Positions 43,268-53,240 of a stretch of DNA of 64,000 nucleotides are shown piece after piece. Origin of the DNA: Gemmatimonadota bacterium (lineage in GTDB: Bacteria > Gemmatimonadota > Gemmatimonadetes > Gemmatimonadales > Gemmatimonadaceae); NCBI GenBank assembly GCA_016191225.1, contig JACPPC010000004.1, forward strand, positions 47,723-111,722, in the 5' to 3' direction. How positions within the stretch are numbered: the first letter of the stretch is position 1; every line of letters begins with the position of its first letter. The position numbers and the translations under genes are program-made. The notes below the pieces were generated by a model. The model did not search any database. It saw only the letters and a program-made list of their open reading frames with translations, and was not told the DNA's origin.

Positions 43268-46200
43268 GTGACCCATTCCCGGGGGACCTCCCCAGGTGCC
43301 ACCCCGCCCTCCCGGTTCGACGACGCCGTTCGCCTGCACCTCGCCGGCGACCTGGAGGGCGCCGAGCGCGCCTATGCGTCGGTAATCGCCGCCAACCCGC
43401 GGTGCGCCGAGGCGTACAACAACAAGGGCACGATCCACGCCGGCCGCGGCGAGCATGCGGCGGCGATCCCGCTCTTCCGCCGCGCATCGGAGCTGCACGG
43501 CGACTACGCCGACGCGTTCCACAACCTGGGCCTCGTGCTGGCCCACGCCGGCTGCCACGCCGAGGCGAGCGTGCCGCTCGAGCGCGCGGTGCGCATCGAC
43601 GGCGCGCGCCCGACCTGGTGGGCCGACCTCGGCAACGTGCTCGTGCAGGCGCAGCAGAACGAGGCGGCGCTGGTGGCGTACGACCGCGCCCTCGCCCTCG
43701 CCCCCGGCGACGCCGGCGTGCTCGCCAACCGCGCGTCGGCGCTGCGCGGCCTCCGCCGCCACGACGAGGCGATTGGCGCGACCCGCGGGGCCCTGGCGCA
43801 GCGCCCCGACGATGTGGGGCTGCTGCAGAACCTCGGGCTCCTGCTCAAGGAAGTGCGCGCCTTCGACGAGGCCCGCGCGGTGCTCACGCGGGCCCGGGGG
43901 ATCGCCCCCTCGCACGCCGGGGTGATGGCGCACCTGGCCATGGTGCACCTCGAGTGCGGCGAGCTGGCCGAGGCACGGGCGCTGGCCGAGACGCTGGTGC
44001 AGGCGCAGCCGGACGACGCCGAGGGCTGGAACGTGCTCGGCCTGTGCCACGCCGAGGCCGCCGAGCTGGCCGAGGCGGAGCACTGCCACCGCGAGGCGCT
44101 GGCCCGCCGCGGCGACGACCGCAACGCCGCGTGGAACCTCGCCGTGCTGACCCTCCTGCGCGGCGACCTGCGCGCGGGTTTCCAGCTGTTCGAGCGGCGC
44201 AAGGAGGTCGTGTCGCCGTTCGCCGTGAAGCGGCACTTCAACGTGCCGGAATGGGATGGCAGCCCGCTCGACGGCTGCACCGTGCTCCTCCACGCCGAGC
44301 AGGGGATCGGCGACCTCGTGCAGTTCGTGCGCTACGCGCCGCTGGTGCGTGCCCGCGGCGCCGAGCGGGTGATCCTCGAGTGCCCGCCGCCGGCGGTGGA
44401 ACTGCTGCGCGGTGCGCCGTGCATCGACAATTTGATCGCGGCCGGCGCGCCGCGACCGCCGGTGGACGTGCACGCGTACCTGATGAGCCTGCCCCACTAC
44501 TTCGACACGACCCTCGACGCCATTCCCGCCGACGTGCCCTACCTGACGGTCGCGCCGGGTGCGGCGGGAGAGCTCGTGCGCACGCAGGGGAGCGGGGTGC
44601 GGGTGGGGCTCGCGTGGGCCGGCAACCCATCGCACCAGCGCGACCGCATGCGGTCCATGCCGCTGGCGGCGCTGGCCCCGCTGTTCACGGTGCCGGGGGT
44701 GACCTTCTATTCATTGCAGCGCGACGCGGCGGCCGGGCAGCTCGCCACGTACCGGGCGGAGCATCCCGGGGCGCCCCTCGTCGACCTCGCCCCCGAGTTG
44801 CCGGCGCTCACCGACATGGCCAGCGCGATCGCCGCGCTCGACCTCGTGATCACGGTCGACACCGCGGTCGCGCACCTTGCCGGCGCGCTGGGCGTGCCGG
44901 TGTGGCTGATGCTCTCGCACGTGCCCGACTGGCGGTGGATGCTCGATCGCGACGACTCGCCCTGGTACCCATCCATGCGCCTGGTGCGGCAGCCGGCCGT
45001 GGGGAGCTGGGCGCCGGTCGTGGACGCGCTGGTGCGCGCCCTCGGCGACGTGGCGCGCGGCGAGCGGGCGGCGAATGCGCACCCGCGGGTGGCGGCGGCC
45101 GTGCGGGCGCCGGCGCGGGTGGCATCGCCGGCCGACGACCCTGTCGGTGCGCCGAAGGCCTCGGCGCCGGAGCGGCGGGTGGTGGAGGTCAGCTGGCCGG
45201 TGGGGCTCTCGAGCGGCTGGGGGACGTATGGGATGCACCTCGCGCTCGGCCTCGCGCGGTCATCGCGCGCGGAGCCGGTGCTGGCCGTGCCCCCCGTGCT
45301 CGAGGGGGCCTCGCCGCTGGTGGCGCGGGCGCTGTCGGGGCTGTCGCGCACGGTGCGCCCGTCGGCAGTGGGCACGCAGGTGCGGCTTGAGGGGCTGGGC
45401 AACGGCTTCACGGCCGGCACGCCCGGCGGGGACACCTGCGCGGCGAACCGCGCGGGAATCGTCTTCTTCGAGGATACACGCCTCGACGCGGCGGCCCTGG
45501 CGCGCGCCCGGTCGTACGACGTCATGATTGCGGGATCGAGCTGGAACGCGGCGCTGATGAATGCGTGGGGGATCCCCAACGTGAAGCTGGTGCTGCAGGG
45601 CGTGGACCCGGCGGTCTTCCACCCGGCACCGGCCTCGGGCGTGTTGGCCGACCGCTTTCTCGTCTTCTCCGGCGGCAAGCTGGAGTACCGGAAGGGACAG
45701 GACATCGTGGTCGAGGCCTTCCGCCGGTTCTCGGCGCGGCACCCCGAGGCGATGCTCGTCACGGCGTGGCACAACCACTGGCCGGCGACGATGGCGGGGA
45801 TCGAGCAGGCGGGCCACGTGCGCCGGACCCCCGAGGTTCGCGGCGGGCGCTGCGAGGTGCTGCCGTGGCTGGCCGCGAACGGGATACCCCAGCACGTGGT
45901 GCTGGACCTGGGCGTGCTGCCGCATGCGGCGATGGCGCAGGTGCTGCACGACATGGACGTGGCCGTGTTCCCCAACCGCTGCGAGGGAGGCACGAACCTG
46001 GTGGCGATGGAAGCGATGGCCTGTGGCGTCCCGTCGATCCTGTCGGCGAACACCGGGCACCTGAACCTGATTGGGGAGGCGACCTGTTTCGTGCTGGAGC
46101 GGCAGGGGGAGGTCGCGCCGCCGGCGGCGCTGGCGGGTGGCACGCTGGGGTGGGGGGAGAGCGACCCGGCCGAGCTCGACGCGCTGCTGGAACGGGTGTT

Positions 46201-46345
46201 CACCGACCGGGCCGAGGCCCGCCGCCGCGGCGAAGCGGGGGCGCGGCTGCTGGCCCAGCTCCCGTGGCCGGTCCAGGCCGAGGCCCTGCTCGACGCGGTG
46301 CTGGGCGAGGCACCCGTGCCGGTGGCCCAGGCTCAAGTCCCGTGA
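43268..46345 (+). CDS. TPR protein with two glycosyltransferase domains, candidate flagellin glycosyltransferase
   Basis: 1025 residues from GTG 43268. Residues ~15-325 are about nine TPR repeats (NNKGTIHAGRGEHAAAIPLF, NLGLVLAHAG, NVLGLCHAEA). Residues ~335-590 resemble the GT9-like domain linked to TPRs (LLHAEQGIGDLVQFVRYAPL, VITVDTAVAHLAGALGVP). Residues ~620-1015 form a GT4-type domain (WPVGLSSGWGTYG, VFSGGKLEYRKGQD, and the E-x7-E catalytic pattern in CEGGTNLVAMEAMACG). Position between fliW and fliC suggests O-glycosylation of flagellin by recognition through the TPRs. The sugar is unknown. Confidence 0.82.
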   Translation: MTHSRGTSPGATPPSRFDDAVRLHLAGDLEGAERAYASVIAANPRCAEAYNNKGTIHAGRGEHAAAIPLFRRASELHGDYADAFHNLGLVLAHAGCHAEASVPLERAVRIDGARPTWWADLGNVLVQAQQNEAALVAYDRALALAPGDAGVLANRASALRGLRRHDEAIGATRGALAQRPDDVGLLQNLGLLLKEVRAFDEARAVLTRARGIAPSHAGVMAHLAMVHLECGELAEARALAETLVQAQPDDAEGWNVLGLCHAEAAELAEAEHCHREALARRGDDRNAAWNLAVLTLLRGDLRAGFQLFERRKEVVSPFAVKRHFNVPEWDGSPLDGCTVLLHAEQGIGDLVQFVRYAPLVRARGAERVILECPPPAVELLRGAPCIDNLIAAGAPRPPVDVHAYLMSLPHYFDTTLDAIPADVPYLTVAPGAAGELVRTQGSGVRVGLAWAGNPSHQRDRMRSMPLAALAPLFTVPGVTFYSLQRDAAAGQLATYRAEHPGAPLVDLAPELPALTDMASAIAALDLVITVDTAVAHLAGALGVPVWLMLSHVPDWRWMLDRDDSPWYPSMRLVRQPAVGSWAPVVDALVRALGDVARGERAANAHPRVAAAVRAPARVASPADDPVGAPKASAPERRVVEVSWPVGLSSGWGTYGMHLALGLARSSRAEPVLAVPPVLEGASPLVARALSGLSRTVRPSAVGTQVRLEGLGNGFTAGTPGGDTCAANRAGIVFFEDTRLDAAALARARSYDVMIAGSSWNAALMNAWGIPNVKLVLQGVDPAVFHPAPASGVLADRFLVFSGGKLEYRKGQDIVVEAFRRFSARHPEAMLVTAWHNHWPATMAGIEQAGHVRRTPEVRGGRCEVLPWLAANGIPQHVVLDLGVLPHAAMAQVLHDMDVAVFPNRCEGGTNLVAMEAMACGVPSILSANTGHLNLIGEATCFVLERQGEVAPPAALAGGTLGWGESDPAELDALLERVFTDRAEARRRGEAGARLLAQLPWPVQAEALLDAVLGEAPVPVAQAQVP

Positions 46346-46359
46346 GGCGGCTCCGATAA
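46333..46359 (+). promoter_or_regulatory. Sigma-28 promoter of fliC
   Basis: TCAA (46333-46336), 15 bases, TCCGATAA (46352-46359), seven of eight -10 positions as in the consensus. It overlaps the end of the glycosyltransferase gene and lies ~80 bases before the fliC ATG. Confidence 0.8.
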
Positions 46360-46440
46360 TCACCTCGTGGCAACCTGGCACTGGGCCGGGATGCACGAGG
46401 GAACGGACTCCCTCGGTTCTTACCGCCAACGGAGCAGACA

Positions 46441-47538
46441 ATGCGGATCAACACGAACGTGGGCGCGCTGCAGGCCGCCCGAAACCTGGGGAGAGTGCAG
46501 GACGCGGTGCAGCGGTCGAGCGAGAAGCTGTCGAGCGGCTTCCGCATCAACCGCGCCTCCGACGACGCGGCCGGGCTTGGCATCGCCAACGTGCTGCGCT
46601 CGGACATCCGCGCCTACGCGCAGGCCTCGCGCAACGCGGAGCAGGCCGACTCGGTCTACAGCATCGCGGAAGGCGCGACCCAGAGCATCCAGAAGATGCT
46701 CGAGCGCATGAAGGAACTGGCCGCGCAGTCGGCCTCGGACTCGGTCGACGCGAACGGCCGCAGCCGCATCGACGCCGAGTTCCAGCAGCTGAAGGCGGAA
46801 ATCGGGCGCACGGTCAGCATCACCAAGTTCCAGGGCAACACCCTGCTCAACGGCGGCTTCGGCGCGACGGTGAGCTCCTCGACGGCGCTGGCGGCCGGCA
46901 CGGGCGGCTACGACGTGCAGCTCGCCGGTGCCGCGGCCGGCACGTACGCGATCACCGCCGGCGGTGGCGCGATCACGATGACGCTCGGTGCGGTGTCGCA
47001 GACCATGGCCCTCACGGCCGCGACCAACCAGACGCTGTCGTTCTCGACGTTCGGCATCACCCTGCGCACCAACAGCAGCGTGACCGCGACCTCGCTGAAC
47101 GCGACGAACGTCGTCGTGGCGGCCGGCACGGGCTCGTTCCTCGTGGGCGCCTCGGGCTCCTACACCGTGAGCGACGTGCTGACCATCACCGGCAGCTCGC
47201 TCGACCTGCGCACCTCGGCCCTCGGTGTCAACGCCTCGCAGGTGGACACCCTGGCCAACGCGCAGACCGCGCTGTCCTCGATCGACAGCGCGATCGCGAC
47301 GGTCAACACGGCCCTCGGCGTCATCGGCGCCGGCCAGAGCCGCGTGCAGAACGCGATCGACAACCTCAAGACCGTGATCCAGAACTACTCGGCCGCCGAA
47401 GGCACGATCCGTGACCTCGACATGGCGGCGGAGATGGTGAGCTACTCCAAGAACCAGATCCTGGCCCAGGCCGGCACCGCGATGCTGGCGCAGGCGAACC
47501 AGTCGGGCCAGGGCATCCTGCAGCTCCTGCGTGGCTGA
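46441..47538 (+). CDS. fliC: Flagellin
   Basis: 365 residues. The N-terminal D0/D1 (RINTNVGALQAARNLGRVQ, LSSGFRINRASDDAAGLGIAN) and C-terminal D1/D0 (IRDLDMAAEMVSYSKNQILAQAGTAMLAQANQ, cited as IRDLDMAAEM and AGTAMLAQANQ) are standard. The middle (~140-255) is very rich in Ser, Thr, Gly and Ala with no cysteine and offers many O-glycosylation sites, fitting the adjacent glycosyltransferase. It has its own sigma-28 promoter and a strong hairpin behind it, so it is probably monocistronic. Confidence 0.96.
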   Translation: MRINTNVGALQAARNLGRVQDAVQRSSEKLSSGFRINRASDDAAGLGIANVLRSDIRAYAQASRNAEQADSVYSIAEGATQSIQKMLERMKELAAQSASDSVDANGRSRIDAEFQQLKAEIGRTVSITKFQGNTLLNGGFGATVSSSTALAAGTGGYDVQLAGAAAGTYAITAGGGAITMTLGAVSQTMALTAATNQTLSFSTFGITLRTNSSVTATSLNATNVVVAAGTGSFLVGASGSYTVSDVLTITGSSLDLRTSALGVNASQVDTLANAQTALSSIDSAIATVNTALGVIGAGQSRVQNAIDNLKTVIQNYSAAEGTIRDLDMAAEMVSYSKNQILAQAGTAMLAQANQSGQGILQLLRG

Positions 47539-47573
47539 TCACGCGGCGGCAGCGGCAGCCTGAACGAGCGGCA

Positions 47574-47601
47574 CCCCCGGGACCGGCAACGGTTCCGGGG
47601 G
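47574..47601 (+). terminator. Hairpin terminator after fliC
   Basis: CCCCCGGGACCG-GCAA-CGGTTCCGGGGG: twelve pairs (one G-T) capped by a GCAA tetraloop, 35 bases after the fliC stop. No T-run follows. The stable hairpin may also protect the flagellin mRNA 3' end. Confidence 0.65.
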
Positions 47602-47644
47602 CGTCGCACTCAGCAGCACCAGGTCCAGATCACCCGGAGCGGGC

Positions 47645-50341
47645 ATGGCGGATTCGGTCAGCAGCGTGAACGGCGTGGCGAGCGGCATCCAGTGGCGCGA
47701 CATCGTGGACCAGGTCATGGCCATCGAGACCGCCCGCCGGCTCACACCGGTGCAGACCCAGGGGGCCACCGACCGCAAGAAGGCCGAAGCCTGGCGGGCG
47801 TTCGAGGTGGTCGCCCAGCGGGTGCGCGACGCCGCCTTCGCCCTGCGCGACGCGTCGTCGTTCAGCCTCTTCAAGGCCAGCGCGGCGCCCAGTCCCACGA
47901 CGTCGCGGGCGCTGGTGGGCGTGAGCGCCGGCGGCAGCGCCACGCCCGGGAGCTACGCGGTGGAGGTGCTCGGCCTCGCGCGCGCCGAGAAGCTCGGCGG
48001 CGCGGTGGTCGCCTCCGCCAGCACCGCCCTCGGCCTCACCGGCGCCTTCGCCGTGAACGGCCGCAGCATCACCGTCGCCGCAACCGACACGATCACCACC
48101 CTGCGCGACAAGGTGAACGCGGTGAACGTGGGCGACGGCGCCACCGGCGTCGTGGCCACGATCCTGCCGGGGAGCGACGGCGCGCGGCTGGTGCTCACCA
48201 GCACGCAAACGGGCCTGGCCGGGATCGAGCTCAACGACGACGGCGCCGGCACGCTGCAGGCCCTCGGCCTCGCCGACGGCACGGCGAAGGCGAGCATCAC
48301 GGGCGCGGGGCTGACGCGGTCCTTCCGCGCCTCCGGCTCCACGACCACGCTGGCGACGGCGCTCGGCATCGCCGCCCCCGCGGCATCCAGCATCCTCGTC
48401 GCCGGGCAGTCGATCGCGATCGACCTCGCCACCGACTCGCTGGCGTCGGTCGCCGAGCGGATCAACACGGCGCTCGGGAGCAGCACGGCGGCACGGGTGA
48501 CGAGCGAGACCTTCAACGGCCGCACCGTGTACCGGCTCGAGACCGACGCCGCGGTGGACGCCGACGGGTCGGGCTCGCTGGCGGCGAGCCGGCGGGTGCT
48601 GGCGGCGCTCGGCCTCACGCGCGACGGCCGGGCGGGGGTGGCGCAAGTGGTGGGGAGCACGAACGCGTTCACCGCCGGCGGGAGCGCCGCGGCGGCCGGC
48701 ACCCTGCTCACCGCGCTCGGCGCCGGCGGGGCGGGGCTGGGGCTGGCCGTGGGCGACGTGGTGAGCGTGAACGGCACCCGCGGCGACGGGACGACAGTCA
48801 CCAGGTCGCTCACGATCGGCGCCGGCACCACGCTGCAGGACCTGCTCACCCTGATGAACGACAACACGTCGGGCTTCGGCGCGGGGACGCGGCCGGCGTC
48901 GGCGTCGGTGAACGGCAGCGGGCGGATCCTCCTCACCGACGGCACCGCCGGCGACTCGCAGCTCGCCGTGTCCGTGACGGTGGCGCGCGCCGCCGGTGGC
49001 ACGGTGAGCCTCGGTTCGTTCTCAACGGCCAATGGCGCCGTGGGACGCAAGATCGAGATCGTGGACGGCACCGACGCGCAACTGCGCGTCGAGGGACGCA
49101 CCCTCACGCGCGCGACCAACAGCGTGACGGACGCGATCGACGGCGTGACGCTGAACCTGCTGGCCGCCGAGGCGGGCACGACGGTCGCGGTGACGGTGGA
49201 CCGCGACACCGACGCGATGGTGAAGGGAGTGCAGGGCCTCGTTGGCGCCTACAACGCGATGCGCACCTGGGTCACCACCAACACCGCGGCCAAGGCGGTG
49301 CTGGCGGGAAACAGCGTGGTACGCTCGGCGATGGGGACACTCACGAACGCGCTCATCCAGTCGCCGGTGGGGGCCACGGGGCGCTACACCTCGGCCTCGC
49401 TGGTGGGACTGCAGCATGACCGCAACGGCGTGCTCGCCCTCGACGACGCCGCCTTCACGACGGCGCTCACCACCGACCCCGACGCCGTGCGCCGCCTCCT
49501 GGCGCAAGTGGGCGAGGCGAGCGACAGCGAGGTGACGTGGGTGGGGAGCACCTCGGCCACCGTGGCCAGCGCGACCCCCTACGCCGTGTCGATCACGCAG
49601 GCGGCGACGCCGGCGCAGGCGTCGGGAGCGGTGTGGGCGAGCTACGCAACCGCCGGCGCCCCCGACACGATGACCCTCACCGACGCCTTCACCGGCAACA
49701 GCGGCTCGGTCACGATCGCCAACGGCGACAGCCTCGACACGGTCGTGGCTCGCCTCAACGCGGTATTCGCGACGCAGAAGATGCGCCTGGCGGCGGTGAA
49801 GACCCTCGACAGCCGGCTGCGGATCACGGCGTCGGACCCGGGGAGCGCGGCCGGCTTCACGATCGCGTACACTCCCGGTGCCGGCGGCGACGGCACGGCG
49901 CTGCTTGGTCTCGCCGCCGGCAGCACCGCCGGACTCAACGTGGCCGGCACGATCAACGGCGTGGCCGGGACCGGCAACGGCCAGGTCCTGACCGGTGCCG
50001 CCGGCGACGCGAGCGAGGGGCTGTCGATCCGCTACAGCGGCACGACAGCCCGGGCGGTGGGCACGGTGCGGTTCACCCTTGGCGTGATGGGGCGCCTTGG
50101 CCGGCTCGTGGCGTCCATGGGAACCGACGCCGGGTCGACGTCGGAAGCGCAGGCGCTGGCGCTCACGTCGCAGGCCGACGCGCTCGACCGCCGGGTGACG
50201 GACATCCAGGCCCGGCTCGACGCGCGCCGCCAGGCGCTGGTGAAGCAGTTCACCGCCATGGAGACGGCGATCGCGAAGGCCCAGTCCATCGGCTCCACCC
50301 TTGCCTCGCAGCTCACGTCGCTGCAGAACCAGGCGGGGTAG
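47645..50341 (+). CDS. fliD: Flagellar filament cap protein FliD (large form)
   Basis: 898 residues, nearly twice E. coli FliD (468). The N-terminal SSVNGVASGIQWRDIVDQVMAIE and C-terminal coiled coil (DRRVTDIQARLDARRQALVKQFTAMETAIAK, cited as LDARRQALVKQFTAMET, then QSIGSTLASQLTSLQNQ) identify FliD. The central part is a long series of Ala/Gly/Thr-rich beta domains, including several flagellin hook IN-type stretches (LATALGIAAPA; AGTLLTALGAGG). The extra domains would be exposed on the cap. Likely start of the fliD-fliS-fliT-like run. Confidence 0.92.
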   Translation: MADSVSSVNGVASGIQWRDIVDQVMAIETARRLTPVQTQGATDRKKAEAWRAFEVVAQRVRDAAFALRDASSFSLFKASAAPSPTTSRALVGVSAGGSATPGSYAVEVLGLARAEKLGGAVVASASTALGLTGAFAVNGRSITVAATDTITTLRDKVNAVNVGDGATGVVATILPGSDGARLVLTSTQTGLAGIELNDDGAGTLQALGLADGTAKASITGAGLTRSFRASGSTTTLATALGIAAPAASSILVAGQSIAIDLATDSLASVAERINTALGSSTAARVTSETFNGRTVYRLETDAAVDADGSGSLAASRRVLAALGLTRDGRAGVAQVVGSTNAFTAGGSAAAAGTLLTALGAGGAGLGLAVGDVVSVNGTRGDGTTVTRSLTIGAGTTLQDLLTLMNDNTSGFGAGTRPASASVNGSGRILLTDGTAGDSQLAVSVTVARAAGGTVSLGSFSTANGAVGRKIEIVDGTDAQLRVEGRTLTRATNSVTDAIDGVTLNLLAAEAGTTVAVTVDRDTDAMVKGVQGLVGAYNAMRTWVTTNTAAKAVLAGNSVVRSAMGTLTNALIQSPVGATGRYTSASLVGLQHDRNGVLALDDAAFTTALTTDPDAVRRLLAQVGEASDSEVTWVGSTSATVASATPYAVSITQAATPAQASGAVWASYATAGAPDTMTLTDAFTGNSGSVTIANGDSLDTVVARLNAVFATQKMRLAAVKTLDSRLRITASDPGSAAGFTIAYTPGAGGDGTALLGLAAGSTAGLNVAGTINGVAGTGNGQVLTGAAGDASEGLSIRYSGTTARAVGTVRFTLGVMGRLGRLVASMGTDAGSTSEAQALALTSQADALDRRVTDIQARLDARRQALVKQFTAMETAIAKAQSIGSTLASQLTSLQNQAG

Positions 50342-50366
50342 GCCGATACTCGGGTCGAACCCCGAG
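50342..50366 (+). promoter_or_regulatory. Sigma-28-like -10 and hairpin before fliS
   Basis: GCCGATAC (50342-50349) equals the flgM -10 box, but no TCAA/TAAA is found 15-16 bases upstream. CTCGGG (50349-50354) pairs with CCCGAG (50361-50366). This may be the fliD terminator, a weak promoter, or both. Confidence 0.35.
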
Positions 50367-50380
50367 ACCGAGGCCCCAAC

Positions 50381-50770
50381 GTGAATTCCAAGCCCGCCCC
50401 GTCCGCCTACCGCGACCACGAACTCCTCTCCGCGTCGCCCGGGCAGCTGGTGGTGATCACCTACGACGCGCTGCTGGCCTCGCTCACGCGGGCGCGCGTG
50501 GGGTGCTCCATGAACTCGTTCGAGGTCACCCTGCCGGCGATCGAACGGGCGCGGGCGCTGCTGGCCGAGCTGCTCGGCTCGCTCGACCGGGAGAGGGGAG
50601 GGGCCCTGGCGATGCAGCTGGCGTCGATCTACGCCTTCCTGCTCGGCGAGCTGCAGGGGATGGGGACGCACCCCGACGCGGCGCGCCTCGACCGCCACGT
50701 GCGCATGGTCTCCGAGCTGCGCGAGGCCTTCGCCACCGTGGCCTCCCCGGCGCGGGCCAACGTCGCGTGA
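50381..50770 (+). CDS. fliS: Flagellin export chaperone FliS
   Basis: 129 residues, normal FliS length. YRDHELLSASPGQLVVITYDALLASL at the N-terminus (compare the family's Y-x-x-x-x-V-x-T-A-S-P-x-x-L-I-x-M-L-Y-D-G) and a four-helix bundle follow. FliS binds the flagellin C-terminus and holds it unfolded for export. GTG start; the stop overlaps the next gene's GTG. Confidence 0.9.
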   Translation: MNSKPAPSAYRDHELLSASPGQLVVITYDALLASLTRARVGCSMNSFEVTLPAIERARALLAELLGSLDRERGGALAMQLASIYAFLLGELQGMGTHPDAARLDRHVRMVSELREAFATVASPARANVA

Positions 50771-51132
50771 CGCGCGACGCGAACGCGGTGGACTACCACG
50801 ACCTCGCACGCGAGCTCGACGCCGCGCGCGAAGCCGTGGGGGGCGACCCGGAGCAGCTGGCCGGGCACGTGGAGCGCGCCCGCACGGTGCTCACGCGCAT
50901 CACCACGCCGGCCACCCGGCCGCGCCCGACGTCCCGCGACGACGTGCTCGCCGCCCTGCACGCCGCCCGCCGCGCCGCCGAACGGCAGCGGGCCCTCGTG
51001 AGCGCGCTCGAGGAGGAGCGCGCGCAGCTGCTGCGCGAGCTGGGGGACATCAACGACCGGTCGCAGGCCGTGGCGCGCTACCGGGCCATCTCCCCGGCCA
51101 CCCCGCGCGACGGGCTCGACTTCATCGGCTGA
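50767..51132 (+). CDS. Small coiled-coil protein, FliT-like in position
   Basis: 121 residues, predicted helical with a long amphipathic stretch (ALHAARRAAERQRALVSALEEERAQLL, cited as LVSALEEERAQLL). It directly follows fliS with a four-base overlap, the place fliT or another export chaperone usually takes. Sequence similarity to FliT is too weak to assign the symbol. GTG start. Confidence 0.6.
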   Translation: MTRDANAVDYHDLARELDAAREAVGGDPEQLAGHVERARTVLTRITTPATRPRPTSRDDVLAALHAARRAAERQRALVSALEEERAQLLRELGDINDRSQAVARYRAISPATPRDGLDFIG

Positions 51133-51174
51133 CCCGGGGGCCGGTGCCGCGCGCGCGAAAATGCGCCGCCCGAG

Positions 51175-51203
51175 TTGTCGAATGCGTGGTGCGGGGCTAA
51201 CGT
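51175..51203 (+). promoter_or_regulatory. Sigma-70-type promoter of the sigma-54 activator gene
   Basis: TTGTCG (51175-51180), exactly 17 bases, TAACGT (51198-51203); expected start near 51210, about 27 bases before the ATG. Confidence 0.6.
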
Positions 51204-51236
51204 AGCGTCACCGGAAGCGCTCCCCGCACGCACTCC

Positions 51237-52715
<1,479 letters not shown>

Positions 52716-52748
52716 CGGCAGCTCCGGCCCCACTCGGCAATAGTGCCC

Positions 52749-52777
52749 GCGCGGGCGGCATCCTCTGCCGCCCGCGC
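52749..52777 (+). terminator. Strong hairpin after the activator gene
   Basis: GCGCGGGCGGCA (52749-52760) and TGCCGCCCGCGC (52766-52777) form a perfect 12-pair stem around TCCTC, 33 bases after the stop codon. It isolates the activator gene from the flgB operon. Confidence 0.7.
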
Positions 52778-52881
52778 CGTCGTTCGGGGAGCTGCACGCG
52801 GAAGGTGGCCGGGCCGGACGCGGCGCCACAACTCGTTGCACGGGCGTGAGTTGCCCGGCCCCGTGACGTCCGCCCCGGTTG

Positions 52882-52897
52882 TGGCACCATGATTGCT
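52882..52897 (+). promoter_or_regulatory. Sigma-54 (-24/-12) promoter of the flgB operon
   Basis: TGGCAC (52882-52887), five bases, TTGCT (52893-52897): an essentially consensus -24/-12 element with GG and GC ten bases apart. Transcription should start near 52909, about 35 bases before flgB, and run through the whole hook-basal body operon. Confidence 0.88.
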
Positions 52898-52943
52898 TTA
52901 GGAGGCTCCCGCGGGATCATTGCAGCGACAACGGGAGCGCACG

Positions 52944-53237
52944 ATGGCAATCAACCTGGTTGGCCGCACCTCCGACGCGGACGCGCTCAAGGCGAGCCTG
53001 GACGTGAGCGCGCAGCGCACGCGACTGATCGCCGATCGCGTGGCGCGGGCCACCGCCGAGCGCCAGGGCTTCACCCTCCCGGGCGCGGCGGCCGGCGCCG
53101 GCGCCGACGTGCAGGGCCCGATCGACCTCGAGGCCGAGATGGTGAGCCTCGCCGACGAGACCCTGCGTTTCGAGGCGACGGCCAAGCTCCTCCAGCAGAC
53201 CTACGCCGAGCTGCGCGAAAGCCTCAAGGACAAGTAG
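52944..53237 (+). CDS. flgB: Flagellar basal-body rod protein FlgB (short, divergent)
   Basis: 97 residues versus ~130-140 usual. Position directly before flgC and the C-terminal DLEAEMVSLADETLRFEATAKLLQQTYAELRE (cited as EMVSLADETLRFEATAK) identify FlgB. The N-terminal rod-protein motif (I-A-x-N-I-A-N-A-D-T-P-G-Y) is missing; instead TRLIADRVARATAERQGF occupies that place. The middle loop is also shortened. ATG 52944 is chosen because the ribosome site CGGGAG precedes it; an upstream in-frame ATG is closer to the promoter. Confidence 0.8.
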   Translation: MAINLVGRTSDADALKASLDVSAQRTRLIADRVARATAERQGFTLPGAAAGAGADVQGPIDLEAEMVSLADETLRFEATAKLLQQTYAELRESLKDK

Positions 53238-53240
53238 CCC

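Noticed and set aside
46375..46390. TGGCAC upstream of fliC as a sigma-54 site
   Set aside because: The bases at the -12 position are GG rather than GC at the required spacing.
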